A DNA stretch of 64,000 nt from Thermopolyspora sp040678635. Its GTDB lineage: Bacteria > Actinomycetota > Actinomycetes > Streptosporangiales > Streptosporangiaceae. Every line of letters begins with the position of its first letter. The stretch's first letter is position 1. The DNA lies in assembly GCF_040678635.1 (NCBI RefSeq), contig NZ_JBFATZ010000008.1, forward strand, positions 300,197-364,196, in the 5' to 3' direction. Below the pieces are notes generated by a model that saw nothing but the letters and a program-made list of their open reading frames with translations, was not told the DNA's origin and did not search any database. Both the position numbers and the translations under genes were made by a program. Positions 42,676-52,040 of this stretch are shown one piece after another.

Positions 42676-43347
42676 GTGGCACGACGACGGAAACCGGTCA
42701 AACGGCGATCGCGCGCCCGAAAGGGCGGCGCGGAATGGGTGCTATGGCTGTTCGCGATCGCGGCCGTCGCCCTGATCGCCAAGTGGCTCCTCAACGTCGT
42801 CGTGGCCAACTGGCCGGTCCTCCTCTCGATCACGCTTCTTGTCGTCGTGGGCCTGGTCTGCGCCGTCGTGCTCCGCGCCCGGGTGATCCGCGCGAGGCAG
42901 GAGAAGTGGCTGGAGGACAACGCCCGTCTCGAACGCGCGGACCGCCTGTCCCCCGACGACTTCGAGGTCCTCGTCGAGAGGCTGCTGCTGCGCGAGGGGT
43001 TCCGGGACGTCCGCAGGCTCGGCGGCAGCGGCGACGGCGGCATCGACGTCATGGGGCGTGCGCCCACCGGCGAGCCCTTCGCCATCCAGTGCAAACGCTG
43101 GCGCAGCTCGGTCGGCTCGCCGGTGATCCGCGATCTCCTCGGCGCCCTGCACGCCCACCCCGGGCACCGAGGCGTCCTGGTCACCACCGCGAGCATCACG
43201 GCGCCCGCCCGGCAGTACGCCGAGGGCACGGGCCTGATCCTGATCGACCGGGCGTTGCTGGGCGACTGGCTGGCGGGCGCCATGACGCTCGCCCCGAGGC
43301 CCCGGCCGGGCCTCACCCGGCGGCCGTGGACGAGACGCCGCGCGTGA
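42676..43347 (+). CDS. membrane-anchored Mrr-type restriction endonuclease-like protein
   Basis: 223 residues, GTG 42676 behind GGAGG. A very basic leader (ARRRKPVKRRSRARKGG) precedes two membrane helices (about 26-48, WVLWLFAIAAVALIAKWLL; about 53-75, WPVLLSITLLVVVGLVCAVV). The C-terminal 120 residues are a PD-(D/E)xK nuclease of the Mrr_cat type: LSPDDFEVLVERLLLREGF, GSGDGGIDVMGR (Asp) and FAIQCKRW (QxK), then GVLVTTASITAPARQYA. Mrr enzymes cut modified DNA; membrane-tethered forms are common in actinobacteria and may act on incoming DNA. No methylase is adjacent. Confidence 0.85.
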   Translation: MARRRKPVKRRSRARKGGAEWVLWLFAIAAVALIAKWLLNVVVANWPVLLSITLLVVVGLVCAVVLRARVIRARQEKWLEDNARLERADRLSPDDFEVLVERLLLREGFRDVRRLGGSGDGGIDVMGRAPTGEPFAIQCKRWRSSVGSPVIRDLLGALHAHPGHRGVLVTTASITAPARQYAEGTGLILIDRALLGDWLAGAMTLAPRPRPGLTRRPWTRRRA

Positions 43348-43459
43348 GGCGTGCCCTCGAACGAACTCGTCCACCAGCGGCGAAATTCAGGTGACATCTC
43401 GCCGCGTTTGCCGCAATGTGGAGCGAGTGCGATGAGTTCTGTCGGTGGCCGCGGTCAGT

Positions 43460-45004
43460 ATGTGCATGACGATGACCGCCGAAGAGATGACAGACCCGCA
43501 GGGCCGCTCCGGCCTCCTTCTGACCGACGATTTCGATAGAGGTGCCGTGTCCGGCCTACAGCTCGAAACGCCTGCCACATTGACGGGCGGCGGCGCACGC
43601 CGTACTCCCGCTGTGATCCCGTTGCTGGTGCTCGCCACGTTCGTGGTCATCCTCAATGAGACGATCATGATCAACGCGATCCCTCGGCTGATGACCGCGC
43701 TGAACATCACCGAGCAGACCGCGCAGTGGCTGTCCACCGCCTTCATGCTGACCATGGCCGCGGTGATCCCCATCACCGGGTGGTTCCTGCAGCGGGTCAC
43801 CACCCGCGCCGCGTACACCACCGCCATGGGCCTGTTCCTGCTCGGTACGGCGCTGGCGGGGCTCGCGCCGGTGTTCGAGGTGCTGCTCGCCGCCCGGATC
43901 ATCCAGGCGGCCGGGACAGCCGTGATGATGCCGCTGCTGATGACCACGCTGATGCGGGTCGTGCCCGTGTCGGAGCGCGGCCGGGTGATGGGGAACGTCA
44001 CGCTGGCCATCTCGGTCGCCCCTGCCATGGGGCCGACGGTCTCCGGGCTGATCCTGCAGCTCGGGTCCTGGCGACTGCTGTTCGCCGTGGTGCTGCCCAT
44101 CGCGGCCCTGATCACGTGGGGCGGTCTGCGGCAGCTCAAGAACGTCGGCGAGCCGGAGTTCTCCACCATCGACTGGCCGAGCGTGGTCACCGCCGCCGCC
44201 GGGTTCGGCGGCCTGGTCTACGGGCTCAGCCGGTTCCAGGGCGGCGACATCCGCGTCGCCGGGGCGATCGTGGGGGCAGGGCTGGCCCTGATCGCCGTGT
44301 TCGTCGTCCGTCAGATCGTGCTGCAGCGGCGCGGCACGCCGCTGCTGGACCTGCGGACGCTGCGCCACCGCACCTTCACCGTCGCGTTGATCCTGATGTC
44401 GGTGGCCTTCATGGCGATGCTCGGCTCGATGATCCTGCTGCCGCTGTACCTGCAGAACCTTCGCGGCCTCAGTCCGCTGGACACCGGTCTGCTGGTGATG
44501 CCGGGCGGGCTGGCGATGGGGCTGCTCGGCCCGGCCGTCGGCCGCCTGTTCGACCGGTACGGCGGGCGGGTGCTCGTCGTGCCCGGCGCCGTCGGGATCA
44601 CGCTGTCGCTCGCGGGGTTCACCCAGGTGACGCTCGCCATGCCGTACTGGCAGCTGCTCGGCCTGCACGCGCTGCTCATGGTGAGCCTGGCCGCGACCTT
44701 CACGCCGGTCTTCACCCTCGGGCTCGGCGCCGTCCCGTCCTCGCTGTACTCGCACGCCAGCTCGATCCTGAGCACGTTGCAGCAGGTCGCCGCGGCCTTC
44801 GGCACCGCGCTGGTGATCACCGTGATGGGGGCGCGGGCCGAGACCGTACGGGCCCAGGGCGTCACGGAGTCGCTCGCGCTCCTCGACGGCATGCGGCTCG
44901 CCTTCGTCATCGGCGCCGTTCTGTCGGTGGCGGTGATCATCACCGCCCTGCTCCTGCCGAACCGGGCGGACAACGTGGGCGAGCACGCGGGATTCGGTCA
45001 CTGA
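43460..45004 (+). CDS. MFS drug exporter, DHA2 family (14 TM, EmrB/QacA-like)
   Basis: About 514 residues with 14 hydrophobic segments. The start is uncertain: several in-frame ATGs lie at 43460-43486, and GTG 43547 has AGAGG upstream and would give 485 residues. DHA2 hallmarks are TPAVIPLLVLATFVVILNETIMINAIPRLM (TM1), WLSTAFMLTMAAVIPITGWFLQRV (TM2, motif A region) and LGPAVGRLFDRYGGR between TM helices. It should export a small hydrophobic compound with proton exchange. A strong terminator follows, and the double-TetR gene converges on it, a likely regulator. Confidence 0.9.
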   Translation: MCMTMTAEEMTDPQGRSGLLLTDDFDRGAVSGLQLETPATLTGGGARRTPAVIPLLVLATFVVILNETIMINAIPRLMTALNITEQTAQWLSTAFMLTMAAVIPITGWFLQRVTTRAAYTTAMGLFLLGTALAGLAPVFEVLLAARIIQAAGTAVMMPLLMTTLMRVVPVSERGRVMGNVTLAISVAPAMGPTVSGLILQLGSWRLLFAVVLPIAALITWGGLRQLKNVGEPEFSTIDWPSVVTAAAGFGGLVYGLSRFQGGDIRVAGAIVGAGLALIAVFVVRQIVLQRRGTPLLDLRTLRHRTFTVALILMSVAFMAMLGSMILLPLYLQNLRGLSPLDTGLLVMPGGLAMGLLGPAVGRLFDRYGGRVLVVPGAVGITLSLAGFTQVTLAMPYWQLLGLHALLMVSLAATFTPVFTLGLGAVPSSLYSHASSILSTLQQVAAAFGTALVITVMGARAETVRAQGVTESLALLDGMRLAFVIGAVLSVAVIITALLLPNRADNVGEHAGFGH

Positions 45005-45050
45005 GGCCCGGCGGCGGGAGGAGGCGGTCCTCCTGACGCGCCGGTGCTGC

Positions 45051-45080
45051 TTCGACCCGGGGTGTGCGCCCCGGGTCGAA
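45051..45080. terminator. bidirectional terminator between MFS exporter and double-TetR gene
   Basis: TTCGACCCGGGG (45051-45062) and CCCCGGGTCGAA (45069-45080) form a perfect 12-bp stem with loop TGTGCG. It lies between convergent genes ending at 45004 and 45147. Confidence 0.8.
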
Positions 45081-45146
45081 TCGTGAGGACGCGTACGCGA
45101 CCGAATCGGAGGCCCGGGAGGAGTCCGGGGGCGTCCGGCCCGTGGG

Positions 45147-46313
45147 TCAGATCGCGAGGACCCGGCGGCAGACCGCGGTCAGCACGGCGTCGATGCCGGG
45201 TCGGGAGCGGATGCCGGGGCTGCGGGCCAGGTCGTTGATGACCGTGAGGGCGGCGTGGACCACGACCCGGGCGCGGGTGGCGTCGAGATCGGTGTGGATC
45301 CGCCGCAGCAGGTGGACCCATTCGTCGATGTACTCGCGCTGCGCCTGCAGCAGCGGGGCCGCCTGCTCCCGGGGGATGTTGTGCGTCTCGGTGATGAGCA
45401 GGTCGAGCAGGTGTGGGTGCGCGAGGGCGAACCGGCCGTAACACGCCAGCATCTCGTGCAGCGCGCCGATCGGGTCCTGCGCCCTCGCGAGGGTGTCGTC
45501 CAGCATGACCTGGAGGTATCCGTTCGCCCGCTCCAGGGCGGTGACCAGCATCGCGGCCTTGTTGGGGAAGTGGTTGTAGACGCTGGACGCGCTCATGCCC
45601 ACCGACTCGGCGACGTCCTCCATGCTGACGCGGGTGTAGGTGCGCTCGGCGAAGAGCCGGACGGCCGCGCCGAGGAGGCGTTCGCGCTTGGTCGTCCGCT
45701 GCAGGCCCCCGGACGGCGCGGCGGGCCCGGCGGGCGGCGGGTCCGGCAGCTCGGTGGTGAGCGCGCGGTTCGCCAGTTCGGTGAGCAGCGCGTCGTAGCC
45801 GGGGCGGGGCAGGTCGATGGCGTGGAACGACGGGCCGAGCAGCACGGCGAGGACCGCGGCGGCGACCAGGCCCGTCTGGTGCTCGGGGATCTGCGGCCGG
45901 GCCGCCTGGACGGCGAGGATGAACCGCCGTCGGGCGTGGCGCATCCGGGCGCGGACGGCGTCCTGCGTCCCGGCCGGGAGGCATCGCGCCTCGCGCTCCC
46001 ACAGCACGCCGATGGGGCGGTGGTCCAGCGTGAAGGTGGCCGCGGCGGCCAGCGTCCGGGCGGGGTCGGTCTGCGCGTCGATCTCGGCGGCGAACCGGTC
46101 GGCGATGTCGCCGATGACGGCGGCGAGCAGCTCGTCCTTGCCCGCGAAGTGCCGGTACAGGGCGGACGGCACGACGGCGACCGCCTCGGCGACGTCGCTG
46201 ATGCCGACCCGTTCGTAGCCGCGCGACCCGAACAGCCGGGTGGCGGCGGCCAGGATCAGCTCACGCCGGTTGGCCGGCCGGGTGCCGCGCGCCGGCCGAT
46301 CGGCGACGGTCAT
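45147..46313 (-). CDS. double TetR-family regulator (two HTH domains in one chain)
   Basis: 388 residues, about twice the usual TetR length, from ATG 46313. The first domain has RRELILAAATRLFGSRGYERVGISDVAEAVAVVPSALYRHFAGKDELL (about 18-65). After its ligand helices a second complete TetR unit starts at RERLLGAAVRLFAERTYTRVSMEDVAESVGMSASSVYNHFPNKAAML (about 215-260). Such fused repressors could bind two half-sites as a monomer or sense two ligands. It diverges from the acyl-CoA ligase at 46482 and converges on the MFS exporter; the ligase promoter is the more likely target. Confidence 0.9.
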   Translation of the reverse strand: MTVADRPARGTRPANRRELILAAATRLFGSRGYERVGISDVAEAVAVVPSALYRHFAGKDELLAAVIGDIADRFAAEIDAQTDPARTLAAAATFTLDHRPIGVLWEREARCLPAGTQDAVRARMRHARRRFILAVQAARPQIPEHQTGLVAAAVLAVLLGPSFHAIDLPRPGYDALLTELANRALTTELPDPPPAGPAAPSGGLQRTTKRERLLGAAVRLFAERTYTRVSMEDVAESVGMSASSVYNHFPNKAAMLVTALERANGYLQVMLDDTLARAQDPIGALHEMLACYGRFALAHPHLLDLLITETHNIPREQAAPLLQAQREYIDEWVHLLRRIHTDLDATRARVVVHAALTVINDLARSPGIRSRPGIDAVLTAVCRRVLAI

Positions 46314-46481
46314 CGCCCGCCCGCCTCGGCCGGCCGTGCGACTCGCCTCACCGCGCACCTCCGTCGTACGAATGACTTTTCACTTGGCTCTCCGTACCCA
46401 TTGACGTAACAGAAGCATAGACCGAAGATGTGAGCACCCTCACACGTATGTGTATTCACAACGCGAATCGCGAGGTGTCCC

Positions 46482-48011
46482 ATGTACCTGACCCAGTTCC
46501 TGCACCGCGCGATCCAGCAGGACGCTCAGCGCGTGCTCACCGTGTTCGGCGACCGAACCCGCACCGTCGCCGAGTGCGTCGACCGCGTGGCACGGTTCGC
46601 GCACGCCCTGCGGTCCCTCGGCGTACGGCCCGGCGACCGGGTCGGCATCATGGCCCTCAACAGCGACCGCTACCACGAGTTCCTGCTCGCCGTCCCGTGG
46701 GCGGGCGCGGTGACGAACACGGTGAACATCCGGTGGAGCGCCTCCGAGGTGGCCTACTCGCTCGTCGACTGCCGCACCGACGTCCTGCTGGTGGACGACG
46801 CGCTCGCCGGCCTGCTGCCCGCGCTGCGCAAGGAGGTCCCCGACCTCAAGACGGTGATCTTCTGCGGCGACGGCCCGCAGCCCGACGACACGCTGAACTA
46901 CGAGGAGCTGATCGCCGCGCACGAGCCGGTGGAGGACGCCCGCCGCCACGACGACGACCTCTACGGCATCTTCTACACCGGCGGCACGACGGGCCGGCCC
47001 AAGGGCGTGATGCTCAGCCACCGCAACATGGTCACCTCCGCGATGGGCACCCTGGCGACCCTCCCGGTGGTCTCGAAGGGCGGCCGGCTGCTGCACGCGG
47101 CGCCGATGTTCCACCTCGCCGACATCGCGGCCTGGGCGATGGGCCTGCTGGCCGCGTCCACGCACGTCATCGTGCCCTCCTTCACCCCGGCCGGGGTCGC
47201 GGAGGCGATCGCCCGGCACCGGGTCACCGACGCCCTCCTGGTGCCGACCATGATCCACCTGCTGGTGAACTCGCCCGAAGCGGCCGACGCCGACCTGTCC
47301 AGCCTGCACGGCGTGCTGTACGGCGCCTCCCCGATCTCCGAGGAGACGCTGCGGCAGGCGCGGGAGAGGCTGCCCAACGCCGCCTTCACCCAGGCGTACG
47401 GGATGACCGAGTTGTCCCCGGTCGCCACGCTGCTGAGCCCCACCGACCACGACGACCCGGTCCGGTCGCGCTCCGCGGGCCGCGCCGTCGCGCACGCCGA
47501 GGTCCGCATCGTCAACCCGTCCGGCGCCGAGGTGCCCCTCGGCACCGTCGGCGAGATCGCCGTCAGCGGCGACCACGTCATGCTGGGCTACTGGAACAAG
47601 CCCGAGGAGACCGCCGCCGCGCTCCGCGACGGCTGGATGCACACCGGCGACGGCGGATACATGGACGAGAACGGCTACGTGTTCGTCGCCGACCGGATCA
47701 AGGACATGATCATCACCGGCGGGGAGAACGTCTACTCGATCGAGGTCGAGAACGTCCTCACCAACCACCCCGCCGTCGCCCAGTGCGCCGTGATCGGCGT
47801 ACCGGACAAGGACTGGGGCGAGCGCGTGCACGCCGTGGTCGTCCTCGCCCCCGGCGCGAGCGCGACGGCCGAGGAGCTGCGCGACTTCTGCCGCCCGCAC
47901 ATCGCCAACTACAAGATCCCGCGCAGCGTCTCCTTCACCGACGCGCTGCCCATCTCCGCCGCCGGCAAGATCCTCAAGCGCGAGCTGCGCGAGCGGTACC
48001 GGGCGGGCTGA
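46482..48011 (+). CDS. acyl-CoA synthetase (AMP-forming, fatty-acyl-CoA ligase type)
   Basis: 509 residues, full length. The P-loop is FYTGGTTGRPKGVMLSH (near 165), the adenine site QAYGMTELSP (near 305), the hinge HTGDGGYMDENGYVFVADRIKDM (near 390) and the catalytic Lys is in SAAGKILKRELRERY at the C-terminus. It activates a carboxylic acid via an acyl-adenylate to the CoA thioester. It lies alone between a divergent double-TetR gene and a convergent VWA gene three bases away. Confidence 0.92.
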   Translation: MYLTQFLHRAIQQDAQRVLTVFGDRTRTVAECVDRVARFAHALRSLGVRPGDRVGIMALNSDRYHEFLLAVPWAGAVTNTVNIRWSASEVAYSLVDCRTDVLLVDDALAGLLPALRKEVPDLKTVIFCGDGPQPDDTLNYEELIAAHEPVEDARRHDDDLYGIFYTGGTTGRPKGVMLSHRNMVTSAMGTLATLPVVSKGGRLLHAAPMFHLADIAAWAMGLLAASTHVIVPSFTPAGVAEAIARHRVTDALLVPTMIHLLVNSPEAADADLSSLHGVLYGASPISEETLRQARERLPNAAFTQAYGMTELSPVATLLSPTDHDDPVRSRSAGRAVAHAEVRIVNPSGAEVPLGTVGEIAVSGDHVMLGYWNKPEETAAALRDGWMHTGDGGYMDENGYVFVADRIKDMIITGGENVYSIEVENVLTNHPAVAQCAVIGVPDKDWGERVHAVVVLAPGASATAEELRDFCRPHIANYKIPRSVSFTDALPISAAGKILKRELRERYRAG

Positions 48012-48014
48012 CGG

Positions 48015-49151
48015 TCAGCGGGCCGGGACCCGCGGCCGGTTCCACCACAGGGACAGGGACATGGCCGTCGCGACGAGGACGCCGCCCGCGGCGGCGAAGG
48101 CGGCGGCCGTGTCGACCTTCTGGTAGACGACGGTGAAGCTGCCGGGGAGGGACGCGAGGGCGTCCTGGAGCTCGTCGGCGTTCTCGGCGCGGTGGTAGGA
48201 GCCGCCGGTGGTCTGGGCGATCCGCTTGAGCGTGGGCTCGTCGATGTCGCGGATGTTGCGCCCCCGCCCGCCGAACCCGCCTCCCCCGCCGAATCCGCCA
48301 CCGCCGCCGAATCCGCCGTAGTTGTCGAACTGGGAGCTGTCACACACCATCGGGGCCGGGGTCGTGGTGCCGAAGCCGATGGTGAAGACGCGGACGCGGC
48401 GCAGCGCCGCCTCCTCGGCGGCGGTCTGCGGCTCGACCCCCTGGGTGTTGGCGCCGTCGGTGAGCACGACGATCGCGGCCGCGGCGTAGTCGCCCTCGCC
48501 GCCCGAGCCTCCAGTGCCGCCGGTGCCGCCGCTGCCACCCGAGCCGCCGGTGCCGCCGGTGCCGCCCGCTCCGCCTCCGCCGGGATTCGCCCCGGTGGGG
48601 GGCACCGACGGATCCACCTCCGCGATCGCGTCGATCGAGGTGAGCATGGCCTGCCCGATCGCGGTGCCGCGGCCCACGGTGAGCACCTCCAGCGCCTCGA
48701 TCAGCGCGTCGGTGTCGTCGGTGGGCGGGACGAGCAGGCCCGAGGTGCCCGCGAAGGTGACCAGCCCGATGCGCGGCCCGCCCCGCTGCGACTCGATGAA
48801 CTCCACCGCGGCCTTCTTCGCCGCCGTGAGGCGGTTGGGGTCCACATCCGTGGCGCACATGGACCCGGAGGTGTCGAGCGCGAGCACGATCGTCGCCGAC
48901 GTCTGCGGCACCGGCACCGACGCCTGCGGTCGCGCGGCCCCGATCGAGAGCAGCACGAGCCCGGCGACGAACAGCGCCACCGGGATCCTCCTCGTCCACC
49001 GCGTACGGCCCGGCAGCGCGGCCCGCACCAGCGCGATCGAGGTGACCCGCACCGCGGCCCGCCGCCGGCGGCGCAGCGCCCACGCGCGGATGATGAAGAT
49101 CAGCGGTATGACCAGAATCGACAGCAGCGCCCAAGGCCATGACAACGACAT
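48015..49151 (-). CDS. VWA-domain membrane protein (BatA-like) with Gly-rich inserts
   Basis: 378 residues. Two N-terminal membrane helices flank a basic loop (WALRRRRRAAVRV), then a von Willebrand A domain begins with the MIDAS motif LALDTSGSMCATD (near 92), with TFAGTSG and VVLTDGANTQG as further MIDAS parts, and a C-terminal membrane helix. Two inserts are unusual: GGTGGTGGSGGSGG near 190-215 and GGFGGGGGFGGGGGFGG near 280. It starts immediately after the stop of the previous VWA gene (TAG|ATG). In MoxR operons such proteins serve as membrane partners of the AAA ATPase. Confidence 0.88.
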   Translation of the reverse strand: MSLSWPWALLSILVIPLIFIIRAWALRRRRRAAVRVTSIALVRAALPGRTRWTRRIPVALFVAGLVLLSIGAARPQASVPVPQTSATIVLALDTSGSMCATDVDPNRLTAAKKAAVEFIESQRGGPRIGLVTFAGTSGLLVPPTDDTDALIEALEVLTVGRGTAIGQAMLTSIDAIAEVDPSVPPTGANPGGGGAGGTGGTGGSGGSGGTGGTGGSGGEGDYAAAAIVVLTDGANTQGVEPQTAAEEAALRRVRVFTIGFGTTTPAPMVCDSSQFDNYGGFGGGGGFGGGGGFGGRGRNIRDIDEPTLKRIAQTTGGSYHRAENADELQDALASLPGSFTVVYQKVDTAAAFAAAGGVLVATAMSLSLWWNRPRVPAR

Positions 49152-50105
49152 CTAAATCACCCGTCCGGACCGCAGCACGGTGAGCGCCGCCCCCACGGTG
49201 AGCAGCGCGAGGGCAAGCCCGATCAGCCCGCCGGCGAGGGGCAGCGGCTCGTCGGACACGGTGAGCCGCAGGTCGATCGTGTCGGCGATCCCATCGAGCC
49301 GCGCGGCGTCGGAGGCGGGCTGGTACGTCCCGCCGGTGGTCTTCGCGATCAGCGTGAGGGTCTCCTCGTCGAGCGCGGTCCGCAGATGGAAGCCATCGAC
49401 CTTCACCGTCGCCCCGGCCACGGTCCCGACCCCCACGGTGTGGATCTGGATCCCCGCCCGCTGGGCCACCATCGCGGCCCGCTCCACGTCCGGCCCCTGG
49501 TTCTGGCCGTCGGAGAGGATCACGATCGTCGCCGACGGCCAGTAGCCGATGTCGGGCGGCGGCGCGTCCTCCCGGCCGAGCGCCACCTGTCTGCCGGTGA
49601 TCGCCGTCAGCGAGGCCATGATCGCCGCCCCCAGCGACGTGCCGCCGCTGAGCTTCAACCGGTTGATGGCCGCGAGCGCGACCGAGTGGTCGGCGTCGGG
49701 CCGCGCGGTGGTGAGCGCGCCCCGCTCGAACGCCACGACCCCGATGTCGACGCTGTCCGGCTGCGCCGCCACGAACGCGCGGGCCGCCCGCTGCGCCGCC
49801 GCCAGCCGGTTGGGCGCGACGTCCTGCGCGCCCATGCTGTTGGAGACGTCGACGGCGAGGATGACGGTCCCGGCGGTCCGCGGCACCGGCACCATGGCCG
49901 TCGGCCCGGCGGTGGCGACCGCGAGCACGGCCACGCCGCTGAGCGTCAGGCCCACGCCGAGCCGCGCCCGCCGCCCGCCCGGCGCCGCGACTCCGGCCGC
50001 GGCGAGCGCGGCCCTCCGGCGCCGCCCCGAGACGACCGCCGCCCAGGCGAGCGCGGCCGTCACGAGCAGTCCGACGACGAGCAGCAGCGGGGAGGACAGG
50101 GTCAT
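49152..50105 (-). CDS. VWA-domain membrane protein (BatA-like)
   Basis: 317 residues from ATG 50105, behind a perfect AAGGAGG. Two N-terminal membrane segments, a VWA domain with MIDAS LAVDVSNSMGAQD (Ser-Asn in place of Ser-Gly), GTSLGAAI and VILSDGQNQGPD, and a C-terminal membrane helix (PLAGGLIGLALALLTVGAAL). It is a paralogue of the next gene, without Gly-rich inserts. It lies 19 bp downstream of the DUF58 gene in the MoxR operon. Confidence 0.9.
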   Translation of the reverse strand: MTLSSPLLLVVGLLVTAALAWAAVVSGRRRRAALAAAGVAAPGGRRARLGVGLTLSGVAVLAVATAGPTAMVPVPRTAGTVILAVDVSNSMGAQDVAPNRLAAAQRAARAFVAAQPDSVDIGVVAFERGALTTARPDADHSVALAAINRLKLSGGTSLGAAIMASLTAITGRQVALGREDAPPPDIGYWPSATIVILSDGQNQGPDVERAAMVAQRAGIQIHTVGVGTVAGATVKVDGFHLRTALDEETLTLIAKTTGGTYQPASDAARLDGIADTIDLRLTVSDEPLPLAGGLIGLALALLTVGAALTVLRSGRVI

Positions 50106-50124
50106 ACGACCTCCTTGCGCCCGG

Positions 50125-51009
50125 TCATGCCGGCCTGTCCCCGGTCCGGGCGACGACCTCGACGAGCGTCTCGGCCAGGTCGCGGTCGGTGTCGACACGG
50201 TGGACGGGCACCCCGGCCCGGCGCATGCCCGCCGCGAGCCGGGCCTCGCGCTCGTCGACCGCGGCGCGGAAGCGGACCCGCAGCAGCGGGTCGGCGGAAT
50301 CGACGACGAGCTGCTCGCCGGTCTCGGCGTCCTCGACGACGATCAGCCCGGCCTCGGGCAGCACGTCGTCGGCCGTGTCCACGATCCGCAGGGCGACCAC
50401 CTCGTGCCGCCGGGCCAGGCGCCGCATCGAGCGCTCCCAGTCGCCCTCGCCGATGAAGTCCGACAGCACGACGATGAGCGCGCGGCGGCGCGCGAGCCGC
50501 CCGGCCGCGTCCAGCATCTCCGCCAGGTCGGTGGTCGCACCGCCGCGCGCCTCGAACGTGCGCTCCAGCTCGGCGCCGATCCGCAGCACGTGCCGCCGCG
50601 AGGTGCCGGGCGGCACGACGCGCAGCATCCCGGTGTCGAACAGCACCGCGCCGACGCGGTTGCCGCCCCGCCCGAACAGCCGGGCGAGGACGAGGGTGAG
50701 CTCGGCGAGCACGTCGCGTTTGCCCCGCCCCGGCCTTCCGGCCGCCATCGACGCCGACCGGTCGAGCACGAGCCACACCGTCAGCTCGCGGTCCTCGGTG
50801 AACATCCGCAGGTACGGCTCGTCCAGCCGGGCGGTCACATTCCAGTCGATGTGCCGGGCGTCGTCGCCGTCCACGTACGCGCGCAACCCGGTGAAGTCGA
50901 TCCCGGCGCCGCGGTGCACGGTGCGGTGCGCACCCTGCAACCGGCCGTCGAGCCTGCGGACGACCTTCCACTCCAGGCGGAGCAGGAGCCTCTCGGTGGC
51001 GGTGGCCAT
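50125..51009 (-). CDS. DUF58-domain protein
   Basis: 294 residues. The DUF58 signature GIDFTGLRAYVDGDDARHIDWNVTARL is at about 35-62, followed by a VWA-like core with VLDRSASMAAG and LIVVLSDFIGEG. It starts 3 bp after the MoxR stop. DUF58 proteins are constant partners of MoxR ATPases and VWA proteins, and may pass substrate between them. Confidence 0.92.
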   Translation of the reverse strand: MATATERLLLRLEWKVVRRLDGRLQGAHRTVHRGAGIDFTGLRAYVDGDDARHIDWNVTARLDEPYLRMFTEDRELTVWLVLDRSASMAAGRPGRGKRDVLAELTLVLARLFGRGGNRVGAVLFDTGMLRVVPPGTSRRHVLRIGAELERTFEARGGATTDLAEMLDAAGRLARRRALIVVLSDFIGEGDWERSMRRLARRHEVVALRIVDTADDVLPEAGLIVVEDAETGEQLVVDSADPLLRVRFRAAVDEREARLAAGMRRAGVPVHRVDTDRDLAETLVEVVARTGDRPA

Positions 51010-51012
51010 GGC

Positions 51013-52002
51013 TCAGCGGCTCTGCAGGACGACTTCGGGCGCCCGGACCGCCCCGAGCACCCGGTTGATGATCGCGTCGGCGTCCACGTCGTCCGCGAGG
51101 GCCTCGTACGACAGCACGACGCGGTGGCGCAGCACGTCGAGCGCGAGCTCGGCCAGGTCGTGCGGCAGCACGTACTCGCGTCCGCGCAGGAACGCCAGCG
51201 CCCGCGCGCCCGTGACGAGCGCGATGGACGCCCGCGGGCTCGCGCCGTAGGTGACGTACCGTTCGAGCTCGCCGAGCCCGGCCATCGCGGGGGAACGCGT
51301 CGCGGTGACGAGCCGTACCGCGTAGTCGACGATCGCCGGATCGACGTACACCTGCTGGGCGCGGGCCCGCATCGCGATCAGGTCGTCGGTCGTCAGCATC
51401 GGCTGCGGCGGCTCCGGCGGGCGCAGCGCCCGGGCGACGATCGCCTGCTCCTCGGGCTGCGTCGGATAGTCGACCAGCACCTTCATCATGAAGCGGTCCA
51501 CCTGCGCCTCGGGCAGCGGGTAGGTGCCCTCCGACTCGATCGGGTTCTCCGTCGCCATGACCAGGAACGGCTCGGGCACCCGGAAGGTCTCGCGGCCGAT
51601 CGTCACCTGATGCTCCTGCATCACCTCCAGCAGGGCGCTCTGCACCTTCGCGGGGGCACGGTTGATCTCGTCGGCGAGCAGCAGGTTCGCGAACACCGGG
51701 CCGAGCTCGGTCTTGAACTCCCCGGAGTGCTGGTGGTAGACGCGCGTGCCGACGAGGTCGGCCGGCACCAGGTCGGGGGTGAACTGGACCCGCTGGAAGC
51801 TCCCGTCGATCGCGGCGGCCAGCGACCGCACCGCGAGCGTCTTGGCCAGGCCGGGCACGCCCTCGACGAGCAGGTGCCCGTCGGCGATCAGCGCGACGGC
51901 CATGCGCTCCAGCAGCAGGTCCTGCCCGACGATCACGCGTTTCACCTCGAACAGCACCTGTTCGAGCGGGTGAGCCGACGCGGGGGACGAGATCGGGGTC
52001 AT
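51013..52002 (-). CDS. MoxR-family AAA+ ATPase
   Basis: 329 residues from ATG 52002 (AGAAGGA upstream; an ATG at 52017 is also in frame). Walker A GVPGLAKT is near residue 52, Walker B LLLADEINRAPAKVQSALLE near 110, sensor I MATENPIESEGTYPLPEAQ and the MoxR lid ASPRASIALVTGARALAFLRGREYV. It is a chaperone-type ATPase that remodels or matures target proteins with its VWA partners. Second gene of the protease-moxR-DUF58-VWA-VWA operon. Confidence 0.94.
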   Translation of the reverse strand: MTPISSPASAHPLEQVLFEVKRVIVGQDLLLERMAVALIADGHLLVEGVPGLAKTLAVRSLAAAIDGSFQRVQFTPDLVPADLVGTRVYHQHSGEFKTELGPVFANLLLADEINRAPAKVQSALLEVMQEHQVTIGRETFRVPEPFLVMATENPIESEGTYPLPEAQVDRFMMKVLVDYPTQPEEQAIVARALRPPEPPQPMLTTDDLIAMRARAQQVYVDPAIVDYAVRLVTATRSPAMAGLGELERYVTYGASPRASIALVTGARALAFLRGREYVLPHDLAELALDVLRHRVVLSYEALADDVDADAIINRVLGAVRAPEVVLQSR

Positions 52003-52040
52003 CGTGTTCCTTCTCATGGCTCTTGCTCGTGGCTCTTGGT

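Noticed and set aside
48480..48600. Short regular GGCGGC-rich repeats that could suggest a repeat array
   Set aside because: They are codons of the Gly-rich insert in the VWA protein. There are no conserved spacers or palindromic repeats, so it is not CRISPR-like.
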